Source: Spirochaetes bacterium GWF1_51_8
GTDB taxonomy: Bacteria > Spirochaetota > Brevinematia > Brevinematales > GWF1-51-8
Reading direction: 5' to 3'
Length of the DNA: 49,972 nt
Assembly (NCBI GenBank): GCA_001829415.1
Contig: MIBE01000038.1
Coordinates: 1-49,972, forward strand
A model generated the notes under the pieces. That model was not told the origin of the DNA, ran no database searches, and was given only the letters and a program-made list of their open reading frames with translations. The position numbers and the translations under genes are program-made. Of this stretch, positions 32,636-40,781 are shown in pieces. Each line of letters starts with the position of its first letter. The stretch's first letter is position 1.

Positions 32636-32834
32636 TTGTTTTTTCTTTCTTTCGGCTGTTTCTCCCCGACTTTATGCCGCGCTTCTTCTCAGCAAAACGG
32701 ATAAGAAACACCGATGTCCGACCGAAGGGAGTTTCGGCGTTTCCCGTTTTGCGTCATTCTTCTCTAAAGCGGCATTCAGGAGGGGCATTCTTTCTTTGCC
32801 TCTTTCTCCTTTCTGATGACAGAAAGAAAGAGGA
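32636..32834 (+). repeat. Mosaic intergenic repeat, copy B
   Basis: TTTCTTTCTTTCGGCTGTTTC, then GGGAGTTTCGGCGTTTCCCG, then CATTCTTTCTTTGCC and a final CTTTCTGATGACAGAAAG hairpin. It shares the order and vocabulary of copies A (3816) and C (48005) but is more divergent. It fills most of the gene-free 32413-32834 gap. Confidence 0.55.
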
Positions 32835-33548
32835 TTATTTCGCTCCCGCTTTTTTCAGGAGATTGATGATCGCTATATTTTGTTTTCCATACGCAAAACT
32901 TAGCGCCGTCTCACCATTTTGACTTACTACGTTAACATTAGCCTTTGCAGCTAGCAGTACACTGATTATTTCGATATATTCCCAGTTCGCCGCATACATC
33001 AACGCAGTTCTGGTGAATATATCAACCGCATTAACATCGGCCTTCCCCGCGATCAGCGTCTTTACAGCATCGATATGCCCATTATATGCCGCGAGCATCA
33101 AAGCTGTATTGCCAGTATCATTTACCGCATTAACATCGGCCTTCTCCGCGATCAACACTTTTATAGCGTCAGTTTTCCCGGTATTTGCTGCCGAATGCAA
33201 CGCCGTCCAGCCGTATTCATTGACCGCATTGACATCAGCCTTGGCCGCTATGAGGGCCTTAATTACGTTGGTATGTTCCAAGGCGAACATTAATGCAGTC
33301 ACGCTGTTATCATCGACCGCATTAACATCAACCTTTTTTGCGATTAGCACTTTAACAATATCCGTATGCCCATGCAATGAGGCATACATTAACGCCGTCA
33401 TCCCGTTGTTTATGAACTTAGCGTTTAAATCGCCCTTATATTTTACGATAAACGCTACATCCCCTTCTTTCGCGGCGTCGAACAAGTTATCCGCCGGAAA
33501 CACAAGCACCGGGAATAACACAAGAAACAATAATGTAATTTTTGACAT
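32835..33548 (-). CDS. Secreted ankyrin-repeat protein
   Basis: 237 aa. Signal peptide (MSKITLLFLVLFPVLVFPAD) and about seven ankyrin repeats, each with TALMYA, a helix pair and KADVNAV (for example GNTALMLAAYNGHIDAVKTLIAGKADVNAV). Unlike most ankyrin proteins it appears to be exported. The start is ATG 33548, with GGAG 8 nt upstream and the signal sequence directly after. Monocistronic from its own promoter. Confidence 0.85.
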   Translation of the reverse strand: MSKITLLFLVLFPVLVFPADNLFDAAKEGDVAFIVKYKGDLNAKFINNGMTALMYASLHGHTDIVKVLIAKKVDVNAVDDNSVTALMFALEHTNVIKALIAAKADVNAVNEYGWTALHSAANTGKTDAIKVLIAEKADVNAVNDTGNTALMLAAYNGHIDAVKTLIAGKADVNAVDIFTRTALMYAANWEYIEIISVLLAAKANVNVVSQNGETALSFAYGKQNIAIINLLKKAGAK

Positions 33549-33579
33549 GATGGAGACTCCAAATGCTTCGATTGAAACT

Positions 33580-33608
33580 ATTTTAATTCCATTGAAATAC
33601 AAAGTCAA
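33580..33608 (-). promoter_or_regulatory. Promoter of the ankyrin gene
   Basis: Minus strand: TTGACT, 17 bp, TAAAAT, about 30 bp before the ATG. The rest of 33609-33750 holds short intergenic repeat-like sequence (CTTCGACAAACTCAGCG...CGTCATCCTGAGCG) and no gene. Confidence 0.6.
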
Positions 33609-33753
33609 ATTAAGAAGAATACCTTGATATGCGCTTCGACAAACTCAGCGTACCACGGTAACACCTCGACTATAATCGGTGCAAGGCTCGGGGTGACATA
33701 ACGCTCGTCATCCTGAGCGCATGTAACTTTCAACTTGTAACTTGTCACTGAAT

Positions 33754-33780
33754 AAAAAAAAGCCGCCCTCGCGGACAGCT
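33754..33780 (-). terminator. Second terminator behind rplM-rpsI
   Basis: Minus strand: AGCTGTCC-gcga-GGGCGGCT followed by eight T. Confidence 0.82.
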
Positions 33781-33824
33781 TATAAGAAAAACGACCGCGA
33801 GAACAAGCCCCCGCGAATTGCCGA

Positions 33825-33858
33825 TAAAAAACGACCGCGAGAACAAGTCCTCACGGTC
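33825..33858 (-). terminator. First terminator behind rplM-rpsI
   Basis: Minus strand: GACCGTGAG-gacttgtt-CTCGCGGTC-GTTTTTT, 9 bp after the rpsI stop. The arm CTTGTTCTCGCGGTCGTTTT recurs at about 33785-33805, so the terminator is partly duplicated. Confidence 0.85.
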
Positions 33859-33867
33859 GGTGCATTT

Positions 33868-34260
33868 TTAACGTTTCGAGTACTGTTCTCTCTTGCGGGC
33901 TTTGCGGAGGCCGACTTTCTTTCGCTCGACCATGCGGTCGTCGCGTGTGAGGAAGCCCGCGACCTTGACTGTCTTGCGGTACTTTTCCGCGTCGAGAAGG
34001 GAAAGCGCTCTCGCGATACCCTGACGGATCGCGCCGGCCTGACCGGTGAAACCGCCGCCCTTGACGGTGCTGTATACATCGAACTTACCGAGAGTCTCGG
34101 TCCACTTGAAGGGATCGAGGACGGTAGGATGATAATAAGCGGGGAAATACTGAGTCATTTCTTTGCCGTTAATAGTAAACTTTCCCGTGCCCTTGGGGGA
34201 AAGGAATATTCTTGCCACACTGGTTTTGCGGCGTCCGGTTGCGTAAATCTTTTCAGCCAT
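33868..34260 (-). CDS. rpsI: 30S ribosomal protein S9
   Basis: 130 aa, complete. YATGRRKTSVARI start, GGGFTGQAGAIRQGIARAL core and the Arg/Lys-rich tail ending YSKR that reaches the P-site tRNA. 12 bp after rplM. Confidence 0.97.
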   Translation of the reverse strand: MAEKIYATGRRKTSVARIFLSPKGTGKFTINGKEMTQYFPAYYHPTVLDPFKWTETLGKFDVYSTVKGGGFTGQAGAIRQGIARALSLLDAEKYRKTVKVAGFLTRDDRMVERKKVGLRKARKREQYSKR

Positions 34261-34272
34261 CTATTTCCTCCG

Positions 34273-34701
34273 TTATATCTCTAAGGTTTTGAGCGGAACG
34301 TTCTTGTAGGTATGTTCGCCGCCTTCGATCAGGATCAATTTCTTGATCATCTGGCGCGCGAGCTTGTTCTTGGGAAGCATACCCTTGACAGCGGCCTGCA
34401 TCGGGAATAACGGCTTACGCTCGATCATATCCTTCGCGACTACGGTCTTCAGTCCGCCCGGGAACCCGCTATGATGATAGTAGTTCTTGGTGTTAACCTT
34501 GCGGCCTGTCAGCATAAACTCACCTGCGTTCAGGACGATCACGAAATCGCCGTTATCGATATGCGGGGTGTATTCGGGTTTATGTTTACCCATCAGTACC
34601 ATCGCGGCCGCGGCTGCGATACGTCCAAGGGGTTTTCCTTTCGCGTCTATAACATACCATGTACGCGTGACGTTCTTAGAACTAATCGAAGGCGTATTCA
34701 T
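34273..34701 (-). CDS. rplM: 50S ribosomal protein L13
   Basis: 142 aa. WYVIDAKGKPLGRIAAAAA, LMGKHKPEYTPHIDNGDFVIV and NKLARQMIKKL are family-typical. First gene of the rplM-rpsI operon; AGGTAGGAA precedes the ATG. Confidence 0.97.
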   Translation of the reverse strand: MNTPSISSKNVTRTWYVIDAKGKPLGRIAAAAAMVLMGKHKPEYTPHIDNGDFVIVLNAGEFMLTGRKVNTKNYYHHSGFPGGLKTVVAKDMIERKPLFPMQAAVKGMLPKNKLARQMIKKLILIEGGEHTYKNVPLKTLEI

Positions 34702-34744
34702 TTCCTACCTCGTTTGATGTATTCTGAGCCTGAAAGTATTTTAT

Positions 34745-34773
34745 ATTATATCTTGAGCGTGAATTTTTGTCAA
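34745..34773 (-). promoter_or_regulatory. Consensus promoter of rplM-rpsI
   Basis: Minus strand: TTGACA, 17 bp, TATAAT: perfect hexamers and spacing. Divergent from the heptose operon promoter 35 bp away. Confidence 0.8.
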
Positions 34774-34806
34774 ATATTTTCGTTTATTCCTTCTTCAAGG
34801 TAATTC

Positions 34807-34835
34807 TTGAAATATATCTTTCTATCGGATATAAT
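34807..34835 (+). promoter_or_regulatory. Promoter of the GDP-heptose operon
   Basis: TTGAAA, 17 bp, TATAAT. The predicted start leaves a leader of only about 15 nt before the ATG at 34857, which has just a weak CGGA as ribosome binding site. Confidence 0.7.
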
Positions 34836-34856
34836 AAAAGAAAATTCGGAATAATA

Positions 34857-36122
34857 ATGAAGGCATTGATACTCGCGGGGGGATTTGGGACTCGGCTGGT
34901 GCACGTGGTCAAGGATGTCCCGAAACCCATGGCTCCTGTCGCCGGTAAACCGTTCCTCGAATACCCGCTTTTCTCGCTGAAACGGCAGGGTATTACCGAT
35001 ATCGTCCTCCTGACCGGGCATAAGAGCGAAATGATCGAAAGCCATTTCGGCGGCGGGTCGAAGTTCGGGGTGAAGATATCCTATTCGGTCGAGACATCGC
35101 CGCTGGGGACTGCCGGGGCGATCAAACGGGCGGTCGATGTGTTCGGTATCGGTATGGACGAGCAATTCCTCGTGCTTAACGGCGACACATGGTTCGATAT
35201 CGACTTCGCGCTTTTTGAGAGTTTCCACCGTAACGGAAACCGAGCACTTTCCATCGCGCTCAAGTACCGTGAAGACGTCCGCCGTTACGGGGCGGTCAAG
35301 TTAAGAGACGACAGTATCGAGGGGTTCATAGAGAAGAGTCCCGCGCTCGGCGACGGCTTTATCAACGGCGGAATCTATATGATGACTCCCGCCGCGCTCG
35401 ATGGGGTAGAGGACGGCAAGGCAGTATCGTTCGAGACGTTCGTGATGCCACGCCTTCTAGAGGGGAAATCCTCGGTGGGCGGGATACCGTTCGGCGGCAG
35501 GTTTATCGATATCGGCGTCCCCGACGATTACTACCTCGCCGACCGCGAGCTTCCGCGCTGGATAGAACGCGCCTCGGAGAAGATCCGGGCGGCCTTCCTC
35601 GACCGTGACGGCATCATCATAGAGGACAGTGTCTATCCCCACCTTCCCGAGCACATGAAGCTCGTCGACGGGGTCGTCCCGTTCCTGAAAAATGTGAGCG
35701 AAGCGGGGTATAGGCCGATTATCGTGACGAACCAGGCCGGGATCGCGAAAGGGGTCTACGGCGAACAGGCATACAGGGCGTTCCACGGCGCTATTCTCGA
35801 CGCGCTCGAACGGGAAGGGGTCGGGATACTCGACACCTTCTATTGCCCGTTCCATCCCGAGGCGAAGATAAAGGCGTACCGGAAGGAGAGTCTTTTGCGG
35901 AAACCCGAGCCGGGGATGATCCTGCTCGCGGCGGACAAGCATTTCGTGGATGTCGGGCGGAGCTTCATGGTGGGCGACAAGCAGTCGGATGTTATCAGAC
36001 TGCCCTACCTGAAGAGCTACCTGCTCGCGGGGAAGTATCCGCTTTCCGGGAACGGACGGGTATTCGACAGCTTCAATACTCTATGGGAGAAACTGAATGA
36101 AGAACAAAACAGTCCGCGCTAG
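34857..36122 (+). CDS. hddC-gmhB: Fused heptose-1-phosphate guanylyltransferase (HddC) and heptose bisphosphate phosphatase (GmhB)
   Basis: 421 aa bifunctional enzyme. Residues 1-235: nucleotidyltransferase with LILAGGFGTRL and DVPKPMAPVAGKPFLEY, as in HddC (GTP + D-glycero-alpha-D-manno-heptose 1-P to GDP-heptose). Residues 243-415: HAD phosphatase like GmhB, with FLDRDGIII (Asp249, Asp251), VTNQAGIAKG, CPFHPE and MVGDKQSD. The second Cys pair of the usual GmhB zinc loop is missing (SLLRKP instead of CxCRKP). The two domains catalyse the third and fourth steps of the pathway, the next two genes the second and first. The start is ATG 34857; the upstream frame lies in the promoter. Confidence 0.85.
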   Translation: MKALILAGGFGTRLVHVVKDVPKPMAPVAGKPFLEYPLFSLKRQGITDIVLLTGHKSEMIESHFGGGSKFGVKISYSVETSPLGTAGAIKRAVDVFGIGMDEQFLVLNGDTWFDIDFALFESFHRNGNRALSIALKYREDVRRYGAVKLRDDSIEGFIEKSPALGDGFINGGIYMMTPAALDGVEDGKAVSFETFVMPRLLEGKSSVGGIPFGGRFIDIGVPDDYYLADRELPRWIERASEKIRAAFLDRDGIIIEDSVYPHLPEHMKLVDGVVPFLKNVSEAGYRPIIVTNQAGIAKGVYGEQAYRAFHGAILDALEREGVGILDTFYCPFHPEAKIKAYRKESLLRKPEPGMILLAADKHFVDVGRSFMVGDKQSDVIRLPYLKSYLLAGKYPLSGNGRVFDSFNTLWEKLNEEQNSPR

Positions 36123-37131
36123 GGCGCCCCTGCGTTTAGGGCTCGCGGGCGGGGGCACCGACGTTTCGCCGTTCTCGGATATCTACGGCGGCGCGATCCT
36201 GAATGTCACGATAGATATGTACAATTATACCACGCTTCAGATGAACGACGAGGAGAAGATCGTCCTCGAAGCGATAGACCAGAATATCGTATCGGAGTAC
36301 ACGCTGACGCCCCGGCTTGTTCCGGACGGCACCCTCGATCTCCATAAGGGGGTCTATAACCGGATTGTGAAGGATTTCTTCGGGGGTGAGGCTTTTCCGG
36401 TAAAAATAACCACCTATTCCGATGCGCCGGTCGGCTCCGGGCTCGGATCGTCCTCCGCGCTGACTGTGTCGATGATCGCGGCGATGAAGGAGATGTTCAA
36501 CCTCCCCCTCGGTGACTACGAGATGGCGCATCTTGCCTTCGAAATCGAGAGGCTCGACCTCAATATGGCAGGCGGGAAACAGGACCAGTATTCCGCGACA
36601 TTCGGCGGGTTCAACTTCATGGAATTCTTCAAGGACGACAAGGTCATCGTCAATCCCCTGCGGATCAAGAAGGAGTTCGCGAACGAGCTCGAGTTCAATA
36701 TGATGCTCTACTACACCGGCAAGAGTCGTTTTTCCTCGGAGATCATCGAGAGCCAGATGAAGAACGTCAAGGATAAACAGGAGAAGTCGATCGAGGCGAT
36801 GCTGAAGCTGAAAGAACAGGCGGTGATGATGAAGAACGCGCTCCTCCAGGGGAATGTCCCGAGTATCGGCGACCTTCTGAACTACGGCTGGGAAAATAAA
36901 AAGAACATGGCGAAGGATATCTCGAACACCCAGATCGACGGGATCATGGAGAAGGCGAAGTCTCTGGGCGCGATCGGCGGAAAGGTCTCGGGCGCGGGCG
37001 GCGGGGGCTATATCATGCTCTATGTCGATGGAATGAGGCGCGCTAAAATCCGCGAAGGGCTGAGGGAATTCGGCGGCAGCTTCATGGATTTCTCGTTCTC
37101 GCAAACAGGAGTGGAAACATGGAAAGTATAA
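36097..37131 (+). CDS. hddA: D-glycero-D-manno-heptose 7-phosphate kinase
   Basis: 344 aa GHMP kinase. ARAPLRLGLAGGGTDVSPF start, ATP loop PVGSGLGSSSAL (111-122) and the C-terminal GGKVSGAGGGG, as in HddA. It phosphorylates heptose 7-P at C1 (alpha) to the 1,7-bisphosphate. It overlaps the fusion gene by 26 bp and gmhA by 13 bp. Confidence 0.88.
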   Translation: MKNKTVRARAPLRLGLAGGGTDVSPFSDIYGGAILNVTIDMYNYTTLQMNDEEKIVLEAIDQNIVSEYTLTPRLVPDGTLDLHKGVYNRIVKDFFGGEAFPVKITTYSDAPVGSGLGSSSALTVSMIAAMKEMFNLPLGDYEMAHLAFEIERLDLNMAGGKQDQYSATFGGFNFMEFFKDDKVIVNPLRIKKEFANELEFNMMLYYTGKSRFSSEIIESQMKNVKDKQEKSIEAMLKLKEQAVMMKNALLQGNVPSIGDLLNYGWENKKNMAKDISNTQIDGIMEKAKSLGAIGGKVSGAGGGGYIMLYVDGMRRAKIREGLREFGGSFMDFSFSQTGVETWKV

Positions 37132-37709
37132 AAAGAATTTCCGAAATCATGCGCGACAGTATCGCCGCGAAGGAAAAGGTGCTGAACGACGGCGCGATGC
37201 TCGAAAAGATCGCGCTCTGTGTAAAGATGTTCGTCGAGTGCTACCGGAACGGCGGACGGGTGTTTTTCGCCGGTAACGGCGGGAGCGCCGCGGACGCCCA
37301 GCATCTTGCGGGCGAACTGGTCAGCAAGTTTTTCATCGAGCGCGAGGGTATCCCGTCCGAGGCGCTGAACTGCAACACCTCGATCCTGACCGCTATCGGC
37401 AACGACTACTCCTACGACAGGATTTTCGCCCGCCAGCTCGAGGCTAACGGAAAAAAGGGCGACCTGTTCGTCGGCCTCTCCACAAGCGGCAACTCGAAGA
37501 ACATAATCGCCGCGCTGGAATCCTGCCGCAAGATCGGGATAGGGTCAATCGGGATGACGGGCGGGGGCGGGGGTAATATGGCCGGGATGTGCGATGTCCT
37601 GATCGATGTGCCGTCGAAGGTCACCCCGCGTGTGCAGGAAACACATATCACGATCGGGCATATCGTCTGTGAAATCACGGAAGCGGAACTTTTCGGGGAG
37701 AAAAAATGA
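37119..37709 (+). CDS. gmhA: Sedoheptulose-7-phosphate isomerase
   Basis: 196 aa SIS-domain enzyme: AGNGGSAADAQHLAGELVSKF, LTAIGNDYSYD, GLSTSGNSKN and ETHITIGHIVCEITE are the GmhA hallmarks. First step of heptose nucleotide synthesis (sedoheptulose 7-P to D-glycero-D-manno-heptose 7-P). Confidence 0.93.
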   Translation: MESIKRISEIMRDSIAAKEKVLNDGAMLEKIALCVKMFVECYRNGGRVFFAGNGGSAADAQHLAGELVSKFFIEREGIPSEALNCNTSILTAIGNDYSYDRIFARQLEANGKKGDLFVGLSTSGNSKNIIAALESCRKIGIGSIGMTGGGGGNMAGMCDVLIDVPSKVTPRVQETHITIGHIVCEITEAELFGEKK

Positions 37710-38830
37710 AAACGGCAATCGTGCACGAATGGCTATCGACGTTCGCGGGGGCGGAGAAAGTCCTCGAAGAGATATACGCGCTGTATCCCTCGCCGGTTTA
37801 CACCCTGTTTCAGGATAAGGAATCGGTGGCGGGCTCGTTCCTGAAGGACGCGGAAATCCGCACGACCTCGCTCCAGAAGTTCCCGTTGGTAAAAAAACTC
37901 TACCGCAAACTTCTCGCGCTGTTCCCCCGGAAGATCGAGGAATTCGATCTGCGCGAGTACGATGTCGTCCTTTCCTCGTCGCATTCCGTGGCGAAGGGCG
38001 CGCTGACCAACACCGGACAGCTCCATATCTGCTATATCCATACCCCCGTTCGTTACGCATGGGACCTGTACTTCCGTTATCTAGAAGAAGCCGGGTTCAA
38101 GGGAATTATGCGCTGGTACGCGGCGAAAGTCCTGCACGGCCTGCGGACATGGGATATCATTTCCGCGAACAGGGTGGATCATTTCATCGCCAATAGCGAG
38201 AATATCGCCCGCAGGGTGAAAAAGATTTACAGGCGCGACGCCGAGGTGATCTATCCCCCGGTGGATGTCGACGGATTTTCGCTGTACGAGAAAAAAGAAG
38301 ACTTTTACCTGACCGCGTCGCGGTTTGTCGCATATAAAAAGATCGATGTAATCGTCGAGGCGTTCACCAAAAGGCCGAACCGGAAGCTCCGCGTTATCGG
38401 AGACGGCCCCGACAGGAAAAAGATCGCGAAGATCGCGGCAGGCCATCCGAATATCGAACTTTTGGGATACCGGCCGTTCGCCGAACTGAAGGAACAGATG
38501 CAGAAGGCGAAGGGATTCGTGTTCGCGGCGGACGAGGATTTCGGGATTATCCCGGTCGAAGCGCAGGCGTGCGGCACCCCGGTGATCGCGTTCGGCGCGG
38601 GCGGCGCGCTCGAGACGGTGAAGGGCGGCGAGACCGGCGTCTTTTTCGCCGGGCAGACCCCGGACAGTATCAACGACGCAGTGCACGATTTCGAGAAGAA
38701 GGAAAACAAGTGGGACGCGAAGAAAATCCGCAAGCACGCCGAGAAGTTTTCAACCGCGGTATTCCGCCATCGGTTCAAGGAATTCGTGGAAGCTAAATAT
38801 GAAGAGTTTCGCGGGGGGCGGAAGAGTTAA
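37706..38830 (+). CDS. GT4-type glycosyltransferase
   Basis: 374 aa, GT-B fold. N-terminal domain with VHEWLSTFAGAEKVLEEI and ICYIHTPVRYAWD; C-terminal nucleotide-sugar domain with VGRF-like ASRFVAYKKIDVIVEAF, VIGDGPDRKKI and the EDFGIIPVEAQACGTPVIA motif. Coupled to gmhA by a 4-bp ATGA overlap, so it may transfer the heptose made by this operon, or act earlier on the same surface glycan; acceptor unknown. Its TAA shares the palindrome TTAA (38827-38830) with the convergent MCP gene's stop. Confidence 0.85.
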   Translation: MKTAIVHEWLSTFAGAEKVLEEIYALYPSPVYTLFQDKESVAGSFLKDAEIRTTSLQKFPLVKKLYRKLLALFPRKIEEFDLREYDVVLSSSHSVAKGALTNTGQLHICYIHTPVRYAWDLYFRYLEEAGFKGIMRWYAAKVLHGLRTWDIISANRVDHFIANSENIARRVKKIYRRDAEVIYPPVDVDGFSLYEKKEDFYLTASRFVAYKKIDVIVEAFTKRPNRKLRVIGDGPDRKKIAKIAAGHPNIELLGYRPFAELKEQMQKAKGFVFAADEDFGIIPVEAQACGTPVIAFGAGGALETVKGGETGVFFAGQTPDSINDAVHDFEKKENKWDAKKIRKHAEKFSTAVFRHRFKEFVEAKYEEFRGGRKS

Positions 38831-40662
38831 ACCTCTTTCAGCATTTCCGACACGGACACCCGGATCTCGTTGACTTCTTTGATGAGCGTGTCATTCTTTG
38901 AGGAGAAGTCCGTCATATGCAGGACGATCTCGCTCAGCTTTTCTATATCCGACGCCTCTTTTTCAATATCGTGATTGATATCCGAGATAAACTTCTGGAC
39001 ATGCTTCACCTTCTTCAAGAGGTCGTTATTCAATTCCGACTCCGAAAAGCTCAGTTCGGTGTTCTTCTGTGCGATATCCTTCAGTTTCTCCATATCCTTG
39101 AATATCGAATCGATCTGCGACTTGAGGTCCTGCGAAGTGTGGATGACGTTGAGGATATAGACGAAGAGTTCTTCGAGCGAGCCGGAGAACGCCGTGAATA
39201 TCTCGCTGATCTCATTCACGAACTTCTCGCCGTTCCCGGTTTTCATAATGATCTCGGAGATGCGCTGAAGGATACGTTCCGATTCCGACATGGTGAGGAG
39301 CGACACCTCACGGATTTCCTCGGCGATCACCGCGAAACCCTTTCCGGCAAGCCCGGCGTGTCCGGCTTCGATAGCGGCGTTCATCGAGAGGATATTTATC
39401 TGGTCGGAGATATCGTTAATAACGTCGATGACATAAAACACCTTGCCGACCGAGTCGCGGATACTTTCCATCGCCTGAAGGTTCTTTTTGACGAGCTGGC
39501 GGCCTTTTTCGATATCGCCGCTCAGACTGGAGATTCCCGACGCGATGCTGTTGCTGTCGTTGGAGATCGTACCGACCGCGGTGACCATATTCGCGAGTTC
39601 CGATTCGGCAAAAAGGATCGATTCATTCTGGCGCTTCATGCTCCGCATGATATTCGCGAAAACATTGATATTCTTATTGACAATCCCCACGGCCTGCTGG
39701 ATAGCCTCATGGCTCTCGGTAGACAGTCCGACCAGCTTTTTCATCGATTCGCTATTCGCGGTAACAGAGCCGGACATGTTCGACGAGTTCTCTTCGATCC
39801 TTCCCGACGAAGATGTCAGGTTGGTCGAAAGAGAATCGAAGCTGATCGACAGTTCTTTCAGGGAGTTGAGGAGCATACCGAGGGATGTCTTGTTCTTGTT
39901 CATCAATTGGAAGAACAGGAGCAGGCGGTAGATTGTCGAAAGGGCGAAGAATACCGACGCGAACGTGATCCCGATGGGAAGACCGGGATTGAGGATCGCA
40001 TACTGTTCGTAACCCATTAGGTACATGATCTCCGAGATCGCCCCGAGGAAAATACTGATAATTCCGAAGATGAAGAAGAAAAAGCGCTTTTTATCGATGT
40101 AGTTGAGTTTCTTATAGGCGATGATCAGGCGGATCGCTCCGTAGAACAGGAGCATCGCGGTAAACGGCGCATAGCCGATATCGAATAACTCCCCGTAGCT
40201 GATATCGTAAATATACTCGGTGGGCGAGACCATATTGATCTGCGGAACGGTATAGACCATCAGGTCGGTAAACACCGACATGAAAGTGATAGCGGAGGCT
40301 ATCGTAAAAAAGACGACGATCAGAATCTTGTTCCACAGCTTCCCGATATCGGAGACGACGAACGAGACATAAAGGAAATTCAGGAAAAGACACCAGATAA
40401 TGATTGCAAGCTGCGCCCGTGTGAACAATGCCACAAGGCCGATGTCCTGGTTGAAGGAATAGATCAGAACCTGAAGCAGGGAGTATATCCCGATGGCGAA
40501 AACGAATAAAAGCAGCGAGACCGCTTCCATCCGGCTTCTCCGGTCCATGTTCCTGAGAAGGAGCGAGAATACGCCGAAGATCACCGCGAGGAATAACGTA
40601 CCGGCCGTGGCGAAGAAGGAAAAGATGTAATTGCTGGATACCTTTATCGAAAGATCGAACAT
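38827..40662 (-). CDS. Methyl-accepting chemotaxis-like protein with 7TM sensor
   Basis: 611 aa. Residues 1-265 contain seven or eight membrane helices, resembling the seven-helix N-terminal module of some histidine kinases rather than a periplasmic Cache/4HB sensor. The cytoplasmic part (about 270-611) is a long coiled coil with an MCP tip: DISDQINILSMNAAIEAGHAGLAGKGFAVIAEEIREVS. The tip keeps the E-A-N contact residues but reads GHAG where many have ARAG. Likely signals to CheA; ligand unknown. GAGGAG precedes the ATG. Confidence 0.87.
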   Translation of the reverse strand: MFDLSIKVSSNYIFSFFATAGTLFLAVIFGVFSLLLRNMDRRSRMEAVSLLLFVFAIGIYSLLQVLIYSFNQDIGLVALFTRAQLAIIIWCLFLNFLYVSFVVSDIGKLWNKILIVVFFTIASAITFMSVFTDLMVYTVPQINMVSPTEYIYDISYGELFDIGYAPFTAMLLFYGAIRLIIAYKKLNYIDKKRFFFFIFGIISIFLGAISEIMYLMGYEQYAILNPGLPIGITFASVFFALSTIYRLLLFFQLMNKNKTSLGMLLNSLKELSISFDSLSTNLTSSSGRIEENSSNMSGSVTANSESMKKLVGLSTESHEAIQQAVGIVNKNINVFANIMRSMKRQNESILFAESELANMVTAVGTISNDSNSIASGISSLSGDIEKGRQLVKKNLQAMESIRDSVGKVFYVIDVINDISDQINILSMNAAIEAGHAGLAGKGFAVIAEEIREVSLLTMSESERILQRISEIIMKTGNGEKFVNEISEIFTAFSGSLEELFVYILNVIHTSQDLKSQIDSIFKDMEKLKDIAQKNTELSFSESELNNDLLKKVKHVQKFISDINHDIEKEASDIEKLSEIVLHMTDFSSKNDTLIKEVNEIRVSVSEMLKEV

Positions 40663-40684
40663 AATCGCTCCTCAGACGGTAAAA

Positions 40685-40713
40685 TTATAAAGCGGATTCC
40701 GATAAGAAGCAAA
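40685..40713 (-). promoter_or_regulatory. Promoter of the MCP gene
   Basis: Minus strand: TTGCTT, 17 bp, TATAAT, about 23 bp before the ATG at 40662. Confidence 0.65.
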
Positions 40714-40726
40714 TCTGAAAGTCAAT

Positions 40727-40759
40727 AAAAAACGGCTGTCCCCGTGAGGAGACAGCCGT
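40727..40759 (-). terminator. Terminator of the GH13 gene
   Basis: Minus strand: ACGGCTGTC-tcctcacgg-GACAGCCGT-TTTTT, about 25 bp after the stop at 40782. Confidence 0.88.
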
Positions 40760-40781
40760 AATAAACCGCCCTTTCTCTAGT

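Noticed and set aside
36136..37104. 322-codon open frame opposite hddA
   Set aside because: Antisense shadow in a GC-biased gene; the + strand carries clear GHMP kinase motifs.
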